Of a stretch of DNA of 64,000 nucleotides, positions 28,998-38,668 are shown piece by piece. The first letter of the stretch is position 1, and each line of letters begins with the position of its first letter. A model generated the notes under the pieces. That model was not told the DNA's origin. It did no database searches and saw only the letters and a program-made list of their open reading frames with translations. Source of the DNA: Peribacillus alkalitolerans (lineage in GTDB: Bacteria; Bacillota; Bacilli; Bacillales; DSM-1321); the NCBI RefSeq assembly GCF_010882125.1, contig NZ_JAAGVZ010000007.1, positions 1 to 64,000 on the forward strand, given 5' to 3'. The position numbers were made by a program, and so were the translations under genes.

Positions 28998-29084
28998 ATT
29001 ACTTCTCCTTTCTAACATATGAATTCTAATTAAATTATAAGTTTTTATGAATATTTCCACAATAAGATTCTCTTATAAATAATC

Positions 29085-29118
29085 AAAAAGCGCATGTTAA
29101 TAACATGCGCTTTTTCTT
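29085..29118 (-). terminator. Terminator after the YugN-like gene
   Basis: Perfect AAAAAGCGCATGTTA / TAACATGCGCTTTTT stem 10 bp beyond the stop at 29127, with T runs both ways. Confidence 0.9.
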
Positions 29119-29126
29119 ATGATGGA

Positions 29127-29489
29127 TTATAGTTCTGAAAATTTAGCGATATCTGCTTTTACATCAGCAAGAATTTTTTCACATTGTTTCACAAGAGTAG
29201 GTGGGAAGCTTTCTCCTTCTCCATACTCAACTCCGTGTGGATAATAATGCTTTCCTAACAGCGGAGTAATTAATTGAATGATCCCTCTATGAGCCCCTAC
29301 ATCGCCTTCTACTGTGTAACCTTGAACACGAAGGTAGAATACTCCTTCTTTTAGGTCAAATTTTCTGTCATAGTTTACACGCTCGTAATCCCATTGCTCA
29401 GCACGAACCAAGCCATGGTCATCCATAATTTCGTCAAGTCGATTTAAATCGGCTTTAATTGTTTCAAGACCTGTGTTTTCAAATCTCAT
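29127..29489 (-). CDS. YugN-like family protein
   Basis: 120-residue soluble protein with the YugN-like signature: MRFENTGLE start, EQWDYERVNYDRKFD, FYLRVQGYTVEGDVG and HYYPHGVEYGE. Of two nearby ATGs, the one at 29489 is used because it lies 9 nt from AGGAGG, while the ATG at 29498 abuts it. The position before ylbC fits B. subtilis ylbA, but I am not sure enough to use that name. Function unknown. Confidence 0.82.
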   Translation of the reverse strand: MRFENTGLETIKADLNRLDEIMDDHGLVRAEQWDYERVNYDRKFDLKEGVFYLRVQGYTVEGDVGAHRGIIQLITPLLGKHYYPHGVEYGEGESFPPTLVKQCEKILADVKADIAKFSEL

Positions 29490-29817
29490 AATATGCATCC
29501 TCCTATATGATCATACTCGTACGGAAAATGTACATCTAAGGAAGTTAACTATGTATGTAACCAATTTCCTGTGATGCGTGAACCTTTTACAAATTTTCCT
29601 CTTGTATAATAATAGTATGAATCGATTCAACATGCAATGTGTATACACTTAGTTTTGTACTATTCACAAAAAGTACATCTTCTATATATGTAGCCGTTTA
29701 TGGACTCTATCAAAATAAACCTTTCAAGTGTTATAATATTTAATGAAATACAATAATAATATATATTAATATCGGTATTTATTGATATAGAACTTATTAG
29801 GAAAGGGGGCTTTCACG
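29490..29817. other. Intergenic region upstream of ylbC
   Basis: A/T-rich spacer between divergent genes. TTGTATAATAATAG-type and GTTATAATATT-type sequences at about 29604 and 29729 could be -10 elements for either side. I see no gene, repeat or strong hairpin. Confidence 0.4.
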
Positions 29818-30888
29818 CTGCGATCTTTAAGTAAAATATTATTTCTCGCTTCTATTATTTTCTTGATAGGGATTTACTTGAATGTAGGAACTAAAGAAAA
29901 TGATAATGAACTTCTAATTCAAAATAATGAAGTTAATAAAAAAAATTCAGTAGTCAAGGTTGATCCACAAAATGATGATGCTGAAGGTATACTGGAAAAA
30001 CCAGATACTGGTGTGGCAACTTTAATAGGTAAGCCCACTAGTGAGTTGGTTTTGGAATTTGGTAAACCTTCGAGGGTCGATTATTCTGCTTATGGATACA
30101 ATTGGTGGATTTATAATCAAAACGATTTGACGTATTTGCAAGCTGCAGTTAAAGACGGGAAGGTTGTTTCAGTTTATGGTTTAGGCGAACAGTTAAATGT
30201 ACAACCTTTTAGGATTGGACAATCTGTAGAAGAGATTTACAAAACGGTTTTTGTGGAATCCTCTGTTGAATTAAGTACAGATAAAAGCTCTTATAGATTT
30301 GAATTATCCGAAGATGATATGCATATGAGGCCACTAGTTAAAATAGGAGATATATATGCAGTCATTTATTTAGACAAGTTTACAAGTCAAATTTCAAGCA
30401 TACGGTTTATTGATGATGAAACGTTGATAAAGCATCGACCTTATGAGTTAATTTATCGGGGCGAATTGACGGAGGATGTTGTCTTGTCTGACAATGAATG
30501 GGCGGCAGTCGAAGCAGGTGATAGAAAACAAATATTTGATATCACTAATATCATTCGTAAACGGCATGGTTTAAATCCATTATTATGGGATGACCAAACT
30601 GCCCAAGTGGCATATGGACATAGTCAAGAAATGTTTACTGAAGATTATTTCTCTCATACATCACCAAACAATGGTGAACTCGGAGATCGGCTTGCTAAGG
30701 GAGATGTCCAATTTTTAATGGCGGGGGAAAATATTGCAGCCCATTACGTTGATGGCGTTGCTGCAGTTTCAGGTTGGCTGAATAGTAAGGGTCACCGTGA
30801 AACATTATTAAATGAAGAATTTACCCATTTAGGTGTCGGGGTTTATCAAAAATATTTCACACAGAATTTCATTAAGAAAATGGAGTAG
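29818..30888 (+). CDS. ylbC: Membrane-anchored CAP/SCP-domain protein YlbC
   Basis: Extracytoplasmic protein with an N-terminal anchor (ILFLASIIFLIGIYL), a CAP-associated N-terminal domain (LIGKPTSELVLEFGKPSRVD, about residues 60-200) and a C-terminal CAP domain (about 230-355: NIIRKRHGLNPLLWD, SHTSPNNGELGDRL, AGENIAAHY, GHRETLLN). The only site with a good ribosome site (AAAGGGGGC) is a CTG at 29818 with 7 nt spacing, and starting there adds the basic residues before the membrane helix; the next in-frame candidate, TTG at 29863, would cut the helix. Function unknown. Confidence 0.85.
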   Translation: MRSLSKILFLASIIFLIGIYLNVGTKENDNELLIQNNEVNKKNSVVKVDPQNDDAEGILEKPDTGVATLIGKPTSELVLEFGKPSRVDYSAYGYNWWIYNQNDLTYLQAAVKDGKVVSVYGLGEQLNVQPFRIGQSVEEIYKTVFVESSVELSTDKSSYRFELSEDDMHMRPLVKIGDIYAVIYLDKFTSQISSIRFIDDETLIKHRPYELIYRGELTEDVVLSDNEWAAVEAGDRKQIFDITNIIRKRHGLNPLLWDDQTAQVAYGHSQEMFTEDYFSHTSPNNGELGDRLAKGDVQFLMAGENIAAHYVDGVAAVSGWLNSKGHRETLLNEEFTHLGVGVYQKYFTQNFIKKME

Positions 30889-30939
30889 AGGCTGACTCTA
30901 AAAGTTCCGATTGTTGGACTTTGGAGCAGCCTCTTTTTT
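30887..30939. terminator. Terminator after ylbC
   Basis: AGAGGCTG / CAGCCTCT stem with T run, starting inside the ylbC stop codon, between convergent genes. Confidence 0.75.
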
Positions 30940-30967
30940 ATCAATCCATGTCCAAGCAGTTTTAATT

Positions 30968-31318
30968 TTATGAAACGTAGCGATTCGCATGAAATATATC
31001 ATTCTTCCACGATCCATAAAATATAACCTGTTGTTGGGAGGATAGGATAGGAGGTTCCAAATCCTTCTCAATGGGTGTGTTAAATTGTACAATATACTTT
31101 TTCCCATTAGTACGAACAAGTAATTTTGTCACCATGATAAAGTGTTGACGATAGTATCGTTCTTTGTACTGGGATATGTCCTCTACGACACCTTCGATTA
31201 TTGACTCTTCCTTAACCTGTCCACAAGATAACCACTGAGCTTTGTTTTGTTTCATTTCCTTTTTGGTCAAAAAATAAAAATAGAAACATATGATTGGAAT
31301 GACGATTGCTGTAACCAT
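30968..31318 (-). CDS. Unknown small membrane-anchored protein
   Basis: 116-residue protein with one N-terminal membrane helix (TAIVIPIICFYFYFL) followed by a basic cytosolic-type segment and a beta-rich domain (VVEDISQYKERYYRQHFIM, KKYIVQFNTPIEKD). ATG at 31318 follows GGAGGG. It resembles small DUF-type anchored proteins but I do not recognise the family. It is directly downstream of the thioesterase gene (26 bp), likely one operon. Confidence 0.65.
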   Translation of the reverse strand: MVTAIVIPIICFYFYFLTKKEMKQNKAQWLSCGQVKEESIIEGVVEDISQYKERYYRQHFIMVTKLLVRTNGKKYIVQFNTPIEKDLEPPILSSQQQVIFYGSWKNDIFHANRYVS

Positions 31319-31343
31319 CTTTTCCCTCCACAATTAAAAAATC

Positions 31344-31826
31344 TTATTTTCTTGGAACAATAAAGAAATTCCCCGTTGCTACCGCACAAAGTGTGCCGTC
31401 ATCTCTCATTACTTTTCCTTCAAGGACGATGGTTTGCCTTCCCTTATGAAGGAGGGTGCTTTCACAAATCAGCTCCTTGCCACTAGCAACTTTTAAATAT
31501 CTTACTTGCAAGTCAGTTGTTACAGCTGCTAAATGTTCATCAAGAATTAAGTTAGCATGTGTACCGATTGCAGTGTCAATAAGAGTAGCAGTTACACCAC
31601 CATGTACGATTCCTAAGTTATTGAACGTAAGTGGGTTGATTGGCATTTTCATGATGAATTTTTCACCTTCCCAGCCGTGGCTAAATTGGAACATCGAGTT
31701 AATATATGTAGTTTGTTTTCCCTTTCTCGTGGCAACACCCTGTAAAAAGGCGTTAATAGCTACTAATTCTTCTTCATTTCCATTTTCAATGATATGTAAT
31801 AGAGTGCTTTTTAATTGATCATTCAT
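31344..31826 (-). CDS. PaaI-type hotdog-fold thioesterase
   Basis: About 160-residue acyl-CoA thioesterase-like protein. The hotdog core is seen in NNLGIVHGGVTATLIDTAIG, where the HGG and the following Asp are the family's catalytic region, then VTTDLQVRYLKVASG and the C-terminal beta strands ending GNFFIVPRK. An upstream in-frame GTG at 31850 is possible; I prefer the ATG at 31826 for its AAGAAGGC site. Substrate unknown. First gene of a two-gene minus-strand unit. Confidence 0.85.
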   Translation of the reverse strand: MNDQLKSTLLHIIENGNEEELVAINAFLQGVATRKGKQTTYINSMFQFSHGWEGEKFIMKMPINPLTFNNLGIVHGGVTATLIDTAIGTHANLILDEHLAAVTTDLQVRYLKVASGKELICESTLLHKGRQTIVLEGKVMRDDGTLCAVATGNFFIVPRK

Positions 31827-32015
31827 GTTGATGTACTTGCCTTCTTTCACTTATTAATATTCCTTACTGAAGAGTAGTTCACTATCTATTATAGAGATAC
31901 ATGTAAAAAAACGTCAAAAAAGTTTTTTTGCTCAGATTAAAGTATGCCCATGCACACATCTATGGAGTCTGCATAATGTGTTATAGGCATTAGTCATAAG
32001 ATTGGGGTGAAGGAA

Positions 32016-32441
32016 ATGACTAAGAAAAAAAGTGCATCTGTTGAAGAATTTAAGAAATTTGTCAAAAAGCATCCTTCATTGATTAGTGAAGTTCGAAAGG
32101 GAAAAACAACGTGGCAGGAAGTATTTGAAGAGTGGTATTTACTTGGCGAAGAAAGTTCCAAGTGGAAATCCTATGAAGATGAAGTAGCTGTTTCCACAGA
32201 GCAAAAAAAGAGTAATGGTCAAGATGAATCGGCAGACAATAAAACAGATTTTCTTTCTTCTATATTGGGATCATTAAAAAATATGGATATCAACCAAATA
32301 CAACAACATGTATCAAGTTTAAATCAGGCACTCGGTGCAATTTCTGGTGTGATTTCACAATTTCAATCAAATGAAACTACTGATACGAAACAAGTTGAGC
32401 AGAGTAAAACTCCCCATCCATTTTCATTTAGGAAGGATTAA
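32016..32441 (+). CDS. ylbD: YlbD family, putative spore coat protein
   Basis: 141-residue protein with the YlbD N-terminus (VEEFKKFVKKHPSLISEVRKG and TWQEVFEEWYLLGEE) followed by a Gln/Ser-rich linker and a helical C-terminal part with LNQALGAISGVISQFQSN. B. subtilis YlbD is described as a putative coat protein. ATG at 32016 with GGGGTG 7 nt upstream. ylbE follows after 12 bp. Confidence 0.9.
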   Translation: MTKKKSASVEEFKKFVKKHPSLISEVRKGKTTWQEVFEEWYLLGEESSKWKSYEDEVAVSTEQKKSNGQDESADNKTDFLSSILGSLKNMDINQIQQHVSSLNQALGAISGVISQFQSNETTDTKQVEQSKTPHPFSFRKD

Positions 32442-32453
32442 AGGAGGATTGTG

Positions 32454-32693
32454 ATGAGACAGGACATTTACGACATCATTAAAGCGAATGAAGATTTAAA
32501 AAACTATATCCGAACACAACCTTTATGGTATCGAAAGTTAATGAGAAATCCTCATGAATTGGAAAAAATGGAAACGGAGTCGAAGTATTTTTTCAAAAAA
32601 TCGATTCCACACCGTGTTTCCCAACTCTCAAATGGGGTCCAAATGGCTAATATTATGTTGAATATGTTACAGACCATGAATGTAGGAAAGTAA
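32454..32693 (+). CDS. ylbE: YlbE family protein
   Basis: 79-residue helical protein with the YlbE signature YIRTQPLWYRKLMRNPHELE and HRVSQLSNGVQMANIMLNML. ATG at 32454 is 6 nt from GGAGG; the GTG three bases earlier is too near. It follows ylbD in an evident operon, as in B. subtilis. Function unknown. Confidence 0.9.
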   Translation: MRQDIYDIIKANEDLKNYIRTQPLWYRKLMRNPHELEKMETESKYFFKKSIPHRVSQLSNGVQMANIMLNMLQTMNVGK

Positions 32694-32750
32694 ACACGAT
32701 AGATAAAATTCACTCTTTTTGCAAACGATAAGGCAAAAGGAGGTTTTCGT

Positions 32751-33161
32751 GTGAAAAAATGTATCTTATTCATCATTGCTATTGTTGCCTTGACTGGATG
32801 TAAGGAAAAAGTCCCTGAACCGGAAACGAAGATTATTGGTATGGATGAACTACAACTCGAGACAAAATCAGTAGAGGCAACCAGCCCCATATTAACAAAT
32901 CAAACTGGATGGGAGGTTAAATATTTTGTCAGGGGTAATGATGTTTTTGTAGATTGTTATGTAAAAGGTGCTTCTTTTCAAAATTCAGGACGAGCAGGAG
33001 CCAAAATTGAAGTGTTGATTGACGGGAAAAAATATGGTGACATGACTACTGCAGCCTTTATTATTAAAGGACTAAGCAAAGGGAATCATACTATTGCATT
33101 GCATTTCAAAGATGGTGATAGGAAATATATACGAAAAAAACTAGCCATACAAATTCAATGA
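32751..33161 (+). CDS. Unknown lipoprotein between ylbE and ylbF
   Basis: 136-residue lipoprotein with a basic start MKKC, hydrophobic core and lipobox VALTGC. The mature part has a beta-sandwich look (TGWEVKYFVRGNDVFVDCYV, AKIEVLIDGKKYGDM, SKGNHTIALHFKDGD), as in Ig- or YtkA-like folds. GTG start at 32751 after AAAGGAGG. I do not know this gene from the B. subtilis cluster. Confidence 0.75.
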   Translation: MKKCILFIIAIVALTGCKEKVPEPETKIIGMDELQLETKSVEATSPILTNQTGWEVKYFVRGNDVFVDCYVKGASFQNSGRAGAKIEVLIDGKKYGDMTTAAFIIKGLSKGNHTIALHFKDGDRKYIRKKLAIQIQ

Positions 33162-33230
33162 GGATTGGAAATCAAGTATTCGCATCTTATCGTTTATCAT
33201 GGTAAAATGGCATTGGAGGTGAGCTTAATC

Positions 33231-33668
33231 ATGCTTGCTACTATGGAAAGAGTCGAAATTCTACAATTTTCTGAAGACCTTGCCGCCATGATCATAGAAT
33301 CTGAAATCGGCGAGGACTACTTCATATCATTATATAAGCTCCAAAGTGACAAAGAAGCCCAAAGAAAAATCCAAGCCTTTACAAAAATAAAGGATGCATA
33401 CGAAGAAGTACAACGCTTTGGGAAGTACCATCCCGATTATAAGAGAGTAAGTGATGAAACAAGGAAACTAAAGAGGGAAATGGATTTGCATCCATCTATA
33501 GCTGCTTTCAAGAAGGCAGAAACAACCCTTCAATCGGTACTAGACGAAATCAGCATGATTATTGGCCGATCTGTTTCAGAGTATATTAAAGTACCAACAG
33601 GAAGCCCTTTCTTTCAATCAAGCTGCAGCGGTGGTTGTGGCACTGGTGGAAGTTGCGGCTGTTCTTAA
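33231..33668 (+). CDS. ylbF: YlbF/RicF, RNA-maturation and sporulation regulator
   Basis: 145-residue helical protein. YlbF forms the Y-complex with YmcA and YaaT in B. subtilis; this Fe-S complex controls RNase Y processing, competence and sporulation. ATG at 33231 follows GGAGGTGA and gives the expected MLATMERVEI start; the frame opens earlier at 33165. Conserved core RFGKYHPDYKRVSDE, and the C-terminal cysteine tail SSCSGGCGTGGSCGCS for iron-sulfur binding is intact. Confidence 0.94.
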   Translation: MLATMERVEILQFSEDLAAMIIESEIGEDYFISLYKLQSDKEAQRKIQAFTKIKDAYEEVQRFGKYHPDYKRVSDETRKLKREMDLHPSIAAFKKAETTLQSVLDEISMIIGRSVSEYIKVPTGSPFFQSSCSGGCGTGGSCGCS

Positions 33669-33674
33669 TAAAGT

Positions 33675-33708
33675 AAAGGAGAATGCTATGAGTATTCTCT
33701 TTTTTTTT
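33675..33708 (+). terminator. Terminator after ylbF
   Basis: GGAGAATGCT / AGTATTCTC imperfect stem followed by nine T, just past the ylbF stop. Confidence 0.85.
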
Positions 33709-33741
33709 ACTTTATAATATTTATCAGCTAAGTTTTAATGA

Positions 33742-34071
33742 TTAAGATTCATCCTTAAATCGGATGCAATCGGGACATAAATTCCCACAGCAGAACATTT
33801 TTCTCTGTGGAACATAAAATCGGTGCCTGAATACAAATAAAAGATCTTGCTGCCTAAAATAGATTGTTTCACAATGCAATTGTTTCCCTTTCATGACTAG
33901 TGCCGAACATTTTTTCATATGTTTAAGGATGGTCTCCATTGAAATGGCTGGATTAGTAACAGCAATGTATAGGAATGGGATGCCTGCCACTTTCTTATAG
34001 TGCACGCTTTGAATATCTGTATGTCTTTGTAATAACTTTAAATATTTCTCCCAAACTGAATCAAGATCCAT
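33742..34071 (-). CDS. Unknown protein with C-terminal Cys cluster
   Basis: 109-residue soluble protein; ATG at 34071 after GAGGAGTGA. A C-terminal FCCGNLCPDCIRF cluster of four cysteines could bind one zinc. The N-terminal part looks alpha/beta (VWEKYLKLLQRHTDIQ, IPFLYIAVTNPAIS). I do not recognise it in B. subtilis. It lies opposite and convergent to ylbF. Confidence 0.7.
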   Translation of the reverse strand: MDLDSVWEKYLKLLQRHTDIQSVHYKKVAGIPFLYIAVTNPAISMETILKHMKKCSALVMKGKQLHCETIYFRQQDLLFVFRHRFYVPQRKMFCCGNLCPDCIRFKDES

Positions 34072-34271
34072 AGTCTCACTCCTCTATTTCTATTGTAGTA
34101 ACGTTTGTGGATGAAGGTGTATCAATCCAAAGGAATATATATTGATAGATAGAGAAAAATTATGCTACACTGTAGACAAACATTGAAATGAAAAGGGCTT
34201 CATCAACCAATGGTAGTAAGGTCCACCAGCAATCAATGCGGGTTAAAATCTTTAATATGGGAGTTTTATTC

Positions 34272-34547
34272 ATGATTGGAGCCAGACAGGGAATCATTGC
34301 CTATCTACATACATTAAAACAAGTGAAGATGCTAAGACGATTTGGTAATATTCATTATGTATCTAAAAAATTGAAATATGTAGTGATTTATACAAATATG
34401 GAAGATGTGGATTCAACCGTCGAGAAATTAAAGTCATTCTCATTCGTTAAACGTGTGGATGTATCGTATAAACCCTTTTTAAAGACAGAATACGAGAATT
34501 CTCGTCCGGATAAAGCAAAAGAGTATGATTACAAGTTAGGAATATAA
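34272..34547 (+). CDS. ylbG: YlbG family protein (DUF2129)
   Basis: 91-residue protein with the conserved [17 protein letters not shown] and [19 protein letters not shown] segments of YlbG. ATG at 34272 preceded by GGGAG gives the expected start [16 protein letters not shown]; the open frame from 34188 is longer but lacks homology. Function unknown. Ends at a terminator. Confidence 0.92.
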   Translation: MIGARQGIIAYLHTLKQVKMLRRFGNIHYVSKKLKYVVIYTNMEDVDSTVEKLKSFSFVKRVDVSYKPFLKTEYENSRPDKAKEYDYKLGI

Positions 34548-34550
34548 CAA

Positions 34551-34583
34551 AACGAGAAGATGAAAAAGTCTTCTCGTTTTTTT
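34551..34583 (+). terminator. Terminator after ylbG
   Basis: AACGAGAAGA / TCTTCTCGTT stem followed by a run of T. Confidence 0.9.
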
Positions 34584-34616
34584 GTACAAAAAATATGTAT
34601 AGCTTTATTATTCAGA

Positions 34617-34975
34617 GCAGTGTCTAGCTCCGACGCACAGGACTTGCTAGTGCCGACAAGACATGCGGCCGTGGCGTTTTTGTCGGACAGCGCCCAGCGA
34701 CTAGTATGCTTCCTCCCACTCCGTACGATAAGTCAACATCGAATCACTATCGTTCTTCGTGTTGTCTAGCTTCGAGCGCCATCGACGACGCACAGGATGT
34801 GCTAGTGCCGACGTCGCCACAGGACGTGGCGATTTTAGTCGGCCTCGAGGTCATAAGCCAAGCCGTCCGGAAGGTAAAAACCAACCTTCCAGCTGGCTCG
34901 TCTTATGCTGGACTTCCACAGGACGTGGCGGATTTTAGCTGACGTTCCTTAATAGTGGGGCGCTTGCGCTTTTCT
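34617..34975 (-). repeat. Interspersed repeat family B, compound copy
   Basis: GC-rich block reading, on the minus strand, from TTAGAAAAGCGCAAGCGCC just after the stop of the 34978-35367 gene. The distal part (34617-34763, plus strand) matches the reverse complement of 56785-56933 (CTAGTGCCGAC, CGCCCAGCGACTAGT, AGTCAACATCGAATCACTA, CGTTCTTCGTGT). A second start, TGTCTAGCTTCGAGCGCC, begins at about 34762, so two units are nested or fused. Confidence 0.8.
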
Positions 34976-34977
34976 AA

Positions 34978-35367
34978 TTATTTCATTGGAGCTATCAGAT
35001 GGTTTAATCGTAAGATCCCAATCAAATATTGATGATATAATTCTTTATCCACAAAGTAATGGGATGATTTTACTTCTAATTGAATGATTGGCACCTCCAA
35101 CCCTGAAGATAGTTCGTTAAATAAATCGTAGCGTTTGTTAGGAGTTATGGTAGGATTAGGTATTCCTTCCCTGCACATATAGATTGGTTGGAAATCTCCG
35201 GGATTAGTCGGCGTTAGCACAATTGCTAGTGAAGTAACTGGTTTATCTTCAAAAGTACTATGCATGGCAAGCAGTCTCAGTACTCTATGTTGATTATTTC
35301 TGCCAACCTCCAATAATTCATATAAATCTGAATATCCTTGACCAAGTTCAATAAAACGTTGAATCAT
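34978..35367 (-). CDS. Unknown conserved Bacillus protein
   Basis: 129-residue soluble protein beginning MIQRFIELGQGYSDLYELLE. ATG at 35367 follows AAAGGGGA 6 nt upstream; the frame opens 14 codons earlier without a site. Visible blocks: RVLRLLAMHSTF, TSLAIVLTPTNPGDFQPIYM, SSHYFVDKELYHQYLIGILR. I believe similar proteins have been labelled methylthioribose kinase in some Bacillus annotations, but I see no kinase motif. Its stop codon directly precedes repeat family B. Confidence 0.72.
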   Translation of the reverse strand: MIQRFIELGQGYSDLYELLEVGRNNQHRVLRLLAMHSTFEDKPVTSLAIVLTPTNPGDFQPIYMCREGIPNPTITPNKRYDLFNELSSGLEVPIIQLEVKSSHYFVDKELYHQYLIGILRLNHLIAPMK

Positions 35368-35601
35368 CTTTTTTCCCCTTTCAGGCTCTTCAAGCGTTAA
35401 CTTTATCATGTTTTATGTTGATTGAAAAGGAAAGTCTAAAGACATCCCCTTAAATGCCTATATGATAAAATTTATATTATTTTTGAACCGTTAAATTAGT
35501 GAAAATAAGTAAAAGTGCTGATTTTGTAAAAAAATAGATAACGAAATTGAAGAATATTTGGTAAGTTAGTAGTAGGAAAATAAGCAAGGGGTAATGAATA
35601 A

Positions 35602-37017
35602 ATGATCCGCACATTCCTGACTACATTATTACTAATTTCAATCACTATTTGTGGAATGCTGTTTTGGCAATGGAATCTCTTTTCTGCGTCACCTGGGATA
35701 GATACTCAAGCTGAAAAAAGGTCAGACGTTTATCAAAAAATTAAAATGAAACAATCAGAGAAAGTACTGTCTATCCATCACGAGATTAGTGGCTTACAAG
35801 AGGAATCCTATATAGTCGAAAATCTAAGAAAGATAAAGTTTACTTGTACATATGACGAAAAAACGGAATGCAAATGGGATAAGGAGAATCATCTTTTAAT
35901 ACCGAATAATCAAAAACAGGTCGTTTTCACATATGAATTTACTGCACCTACAATTAACAAATCAACTCTTTACAATCGTGTTTTTCTGAGTTTGAAAAAC
36001 ATTCAATTCGAAAAATCGCGCGTAGAAATCACATCAACAGTTAGTCGGCCAGCATATTGGTTTTCCAGTGCTCCTTTAATAGGTAAAACAAAAAAGGATT
36101 ATATTGAATATAGTGTATTTGAACAATCTGGTAATATGTTCGCGCTATATTATTCACCTGTTGAGATGGAGCTTCAAAAATCAGATCGATTAAAGCTCTA
36201 TTATGAAAAGGGTCAATATGTGGATCTAAATAAAATAGAATCTACATTGGCTATTTTACCTAATAATAAAGTGCTAACCTTAATTGTTACTAACACACAT
36301 CCAGAATATATATCTGACAGCTTCGTAATTAGTTCGGACGTTTCTAAACCAGATAGGCTTTTACAACAACTCTTCACCTTAGATCTTCAATCACTATTCA
36401 ACTTTGAAAACAAAGATGAAAAATGGATCATGTACGTCTTAGGTAATTTAAAATATAATCGAAAGTTCGGCGGAGAAAAGTCTCAATTGATGGCAGATGC
36501 TATTCGATCAGAATTAGCGGAAAATGAATTAAAGCAATTATTAACGGATACTGATAATAGTCAGTTTCTATCTGCAAAACTATTAGATGAATTCCTAACC
36601 AAGGCAAAAGGAAGAGAGAGCCATTTTTTTGCAAATAATAAACTTGAGAAGGCAGGTTTAAGTCCATTATTTTTTGTTGAGAATCGATTGATGCAGGTGA
36701 ATGATAGTGAAGTTAAAGAAAAAATGATCATGGTACAAAACCAAAGCTTGTACCCGTTCTATCCCGTTATTCATAAGTTAGGATATGAATATCATGTCAT
36801 TGATCAAAATCAAGTATTGGTAAATAAGAATAATTCTTTAATACGGTTCTACCTGAATAAAAACGTATTCATGATTAATGGAGACGATTATGGAGTGAAA
36901 ACCAATCCATTAAAGGCTGTGAATGGTAGTATTTATATTACCGAAGATTGGTTACTTGATATTTTTAGGGTGAATATCTTAAAGGGAGACAAGGTCATCC
37001 AGATTAGCAATGAGTAA
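35602..37017 (+). CDS. Unknown exported protein with copper-amine-oxidase-N-like C-terminal domain
   Basis: 471-residue protein with an N-terminal signal/anchor helix (TLLLISITICGMLFWQW). The middle is beta-rich. The last ~70 residues (QVLVNKNNSLIRFYLNKNVFMIN ... INGSIYITEDWLLDIFRVN type pattern, in short blocks) resemble the CuAO_N1-like stalk domain common in secreted Bacillus proteins. No catalytic motif seen. It is not part of the B. subtilis ylbG-ylbH order that I recall. ATG after AAGGGGTAATG. Confidence 0.65.
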   Translation: MIRTFLTTLLLISITICGMLFWQWNLFSASPGIDTQAEKRSDVYQKIKMKQSEKVLSIHHEISGLQEESYIVENLRKIKFTCTYDEKTECKWDKENHLLIPNNQKQVVFTYEFTAPTINKSTLYNRVFLSLKNIQFEKSRVEITSTVSRPAYWFSSAPLIGKTKKDYIEYSVFEQSGNMFALYYSPVEMELQKSDRLKLYYEKGQYVDLNKIESTLAILPNNKVLTLIVTNTHPEYISDSFVISSDVSKPDRLLQQLFTLDLQSLFNFENKDEKWIMYVLGNLKYNRKFGGEKSQLMADAIRSELAENELKQLLTDTDNSQFLSAKLLDEFLTKAKGRESHFFANNKLEKAGLSPLFFVENRLMQVNDSEVKEKMIMVQNQSLYPFYPVIHKLGYEYHVIDQNQVLVNKNNSLIRFYLNKNVFMINGDDYGVKTNPLKAVNGSIYITEDWLLDIFRVNILKGDKVIQISNE

Positions 37018-37045
37018 AGAAAATAATTCAAAAAATATAAAAAAG

Positions 37046-37096
37046 CCCTGCAAGTATATACTTGCAGGGTCCTTCTATTTCCTAAAGGATAGAAGG
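37046..37096 (+). other. Two tandem hairpins after the 35602-37017 gene
   Basis: A perfect 24-nt palindrome at 37046-37069 (arms CCCTGCAAGTAT / ATACTTGCAGGG) is followed by CCTTCTAT..GGATAGAAGG at 37071-37096. There is no T run, so this is not a classical terminator. It may be a transcription pause or a small RNA structure. Confidence 0.55.
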
Positions 37097-37128
37097 GAAA
37101 GGGAGAGGAGAAACCGGAGGAAGAACTT

Positions 37129-37194
37129 ATGGGGAAACGTAAGCCTTCTCCGCGGTTGGCAACAACATCCTCGATTGGAGATGTTGTTAGTTAA
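37129..37194 (+). CDS. Possible 21-residue peptide gene
   Basis: ATG at 37129 with CGGAGG 8 nt upstream opens a 21-codon frame reading MGKRKPSPRLATTSSIGDVV and a final serine, then TAA. A hairpin (AACAACATC / GATGTTGTT, 37161-37188) lies in its second half. The good ribosome site is the only coding evidence. It could be a leader peptide or chance. Confidence 0.3.
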   Translation: MGKRKPSPRLATTSSIGDVVS

Positions 37195-37352
37195 CAGTAT
37201 GACCATTTTATTTTATGTTATACGTGAATATCGTTTAATAAACTGAAGAAAAATGCTTATATAGGAAGTTTTGGTGTTTGATATTGGCTCCTCAATTGGA
37301 ATATGGTAGGATAGTATAGATTTAAAAAATGTCGAAAAATGTGGTGAGTTAC

Positions 37353-38416
<1,064 letters not shown>

Positions 38417-38420
38417 AAGA

Positions 38421-38467
38421 TAAGGGAGCTAATAAGCAGATATTACTGTTTATTTTGGCTTCCTTTT
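38421..38467 (+). terminator. Terminator after coaD
   Basis: Imperfect stem AAGGGAGCTAATAAGCAG / CTGTTTATTTTGGCTTCCTT followed by TTTTT. Confidence 0.7.
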
Positions 38468-38668
38468 TGCATTATACTTCTTTTTTTAAGCTACTAAAGA
38501 CACACGAATCATGTAATCGTCAAAGCAAAACTGGAATATTAAAATGAAATAACAGATATGGTTTTGTACAGAAAAAATCTATATTTACATCTTTAAACAA
38601 ATCAAGGAATTGCCCAAACCTAATTTTCTATTTCGTCATATTTTAGTTATAGAATGGGAGGGTTTGAA

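Noticed and set aside
30898-31119. 73-codon minus-strand frame overlapping the 30968-31318 gene
   Set aside because: The other frame has a ribosome site, membrane helix and sensible composition.
34560-34942. Short frames in the GC-rich block after ylbG
   Set aside because: They fall inside the family B repeat, lack ribosome sites and resemble no protein.
37010-37246. 78-codon frame overlapping the end of the 35602-37017 gene
   Set aside because: It starts within the upstream gene's stop region, runs through hairpins, and has an odd Arg-rich composition; the 21-codon frame is in better context.
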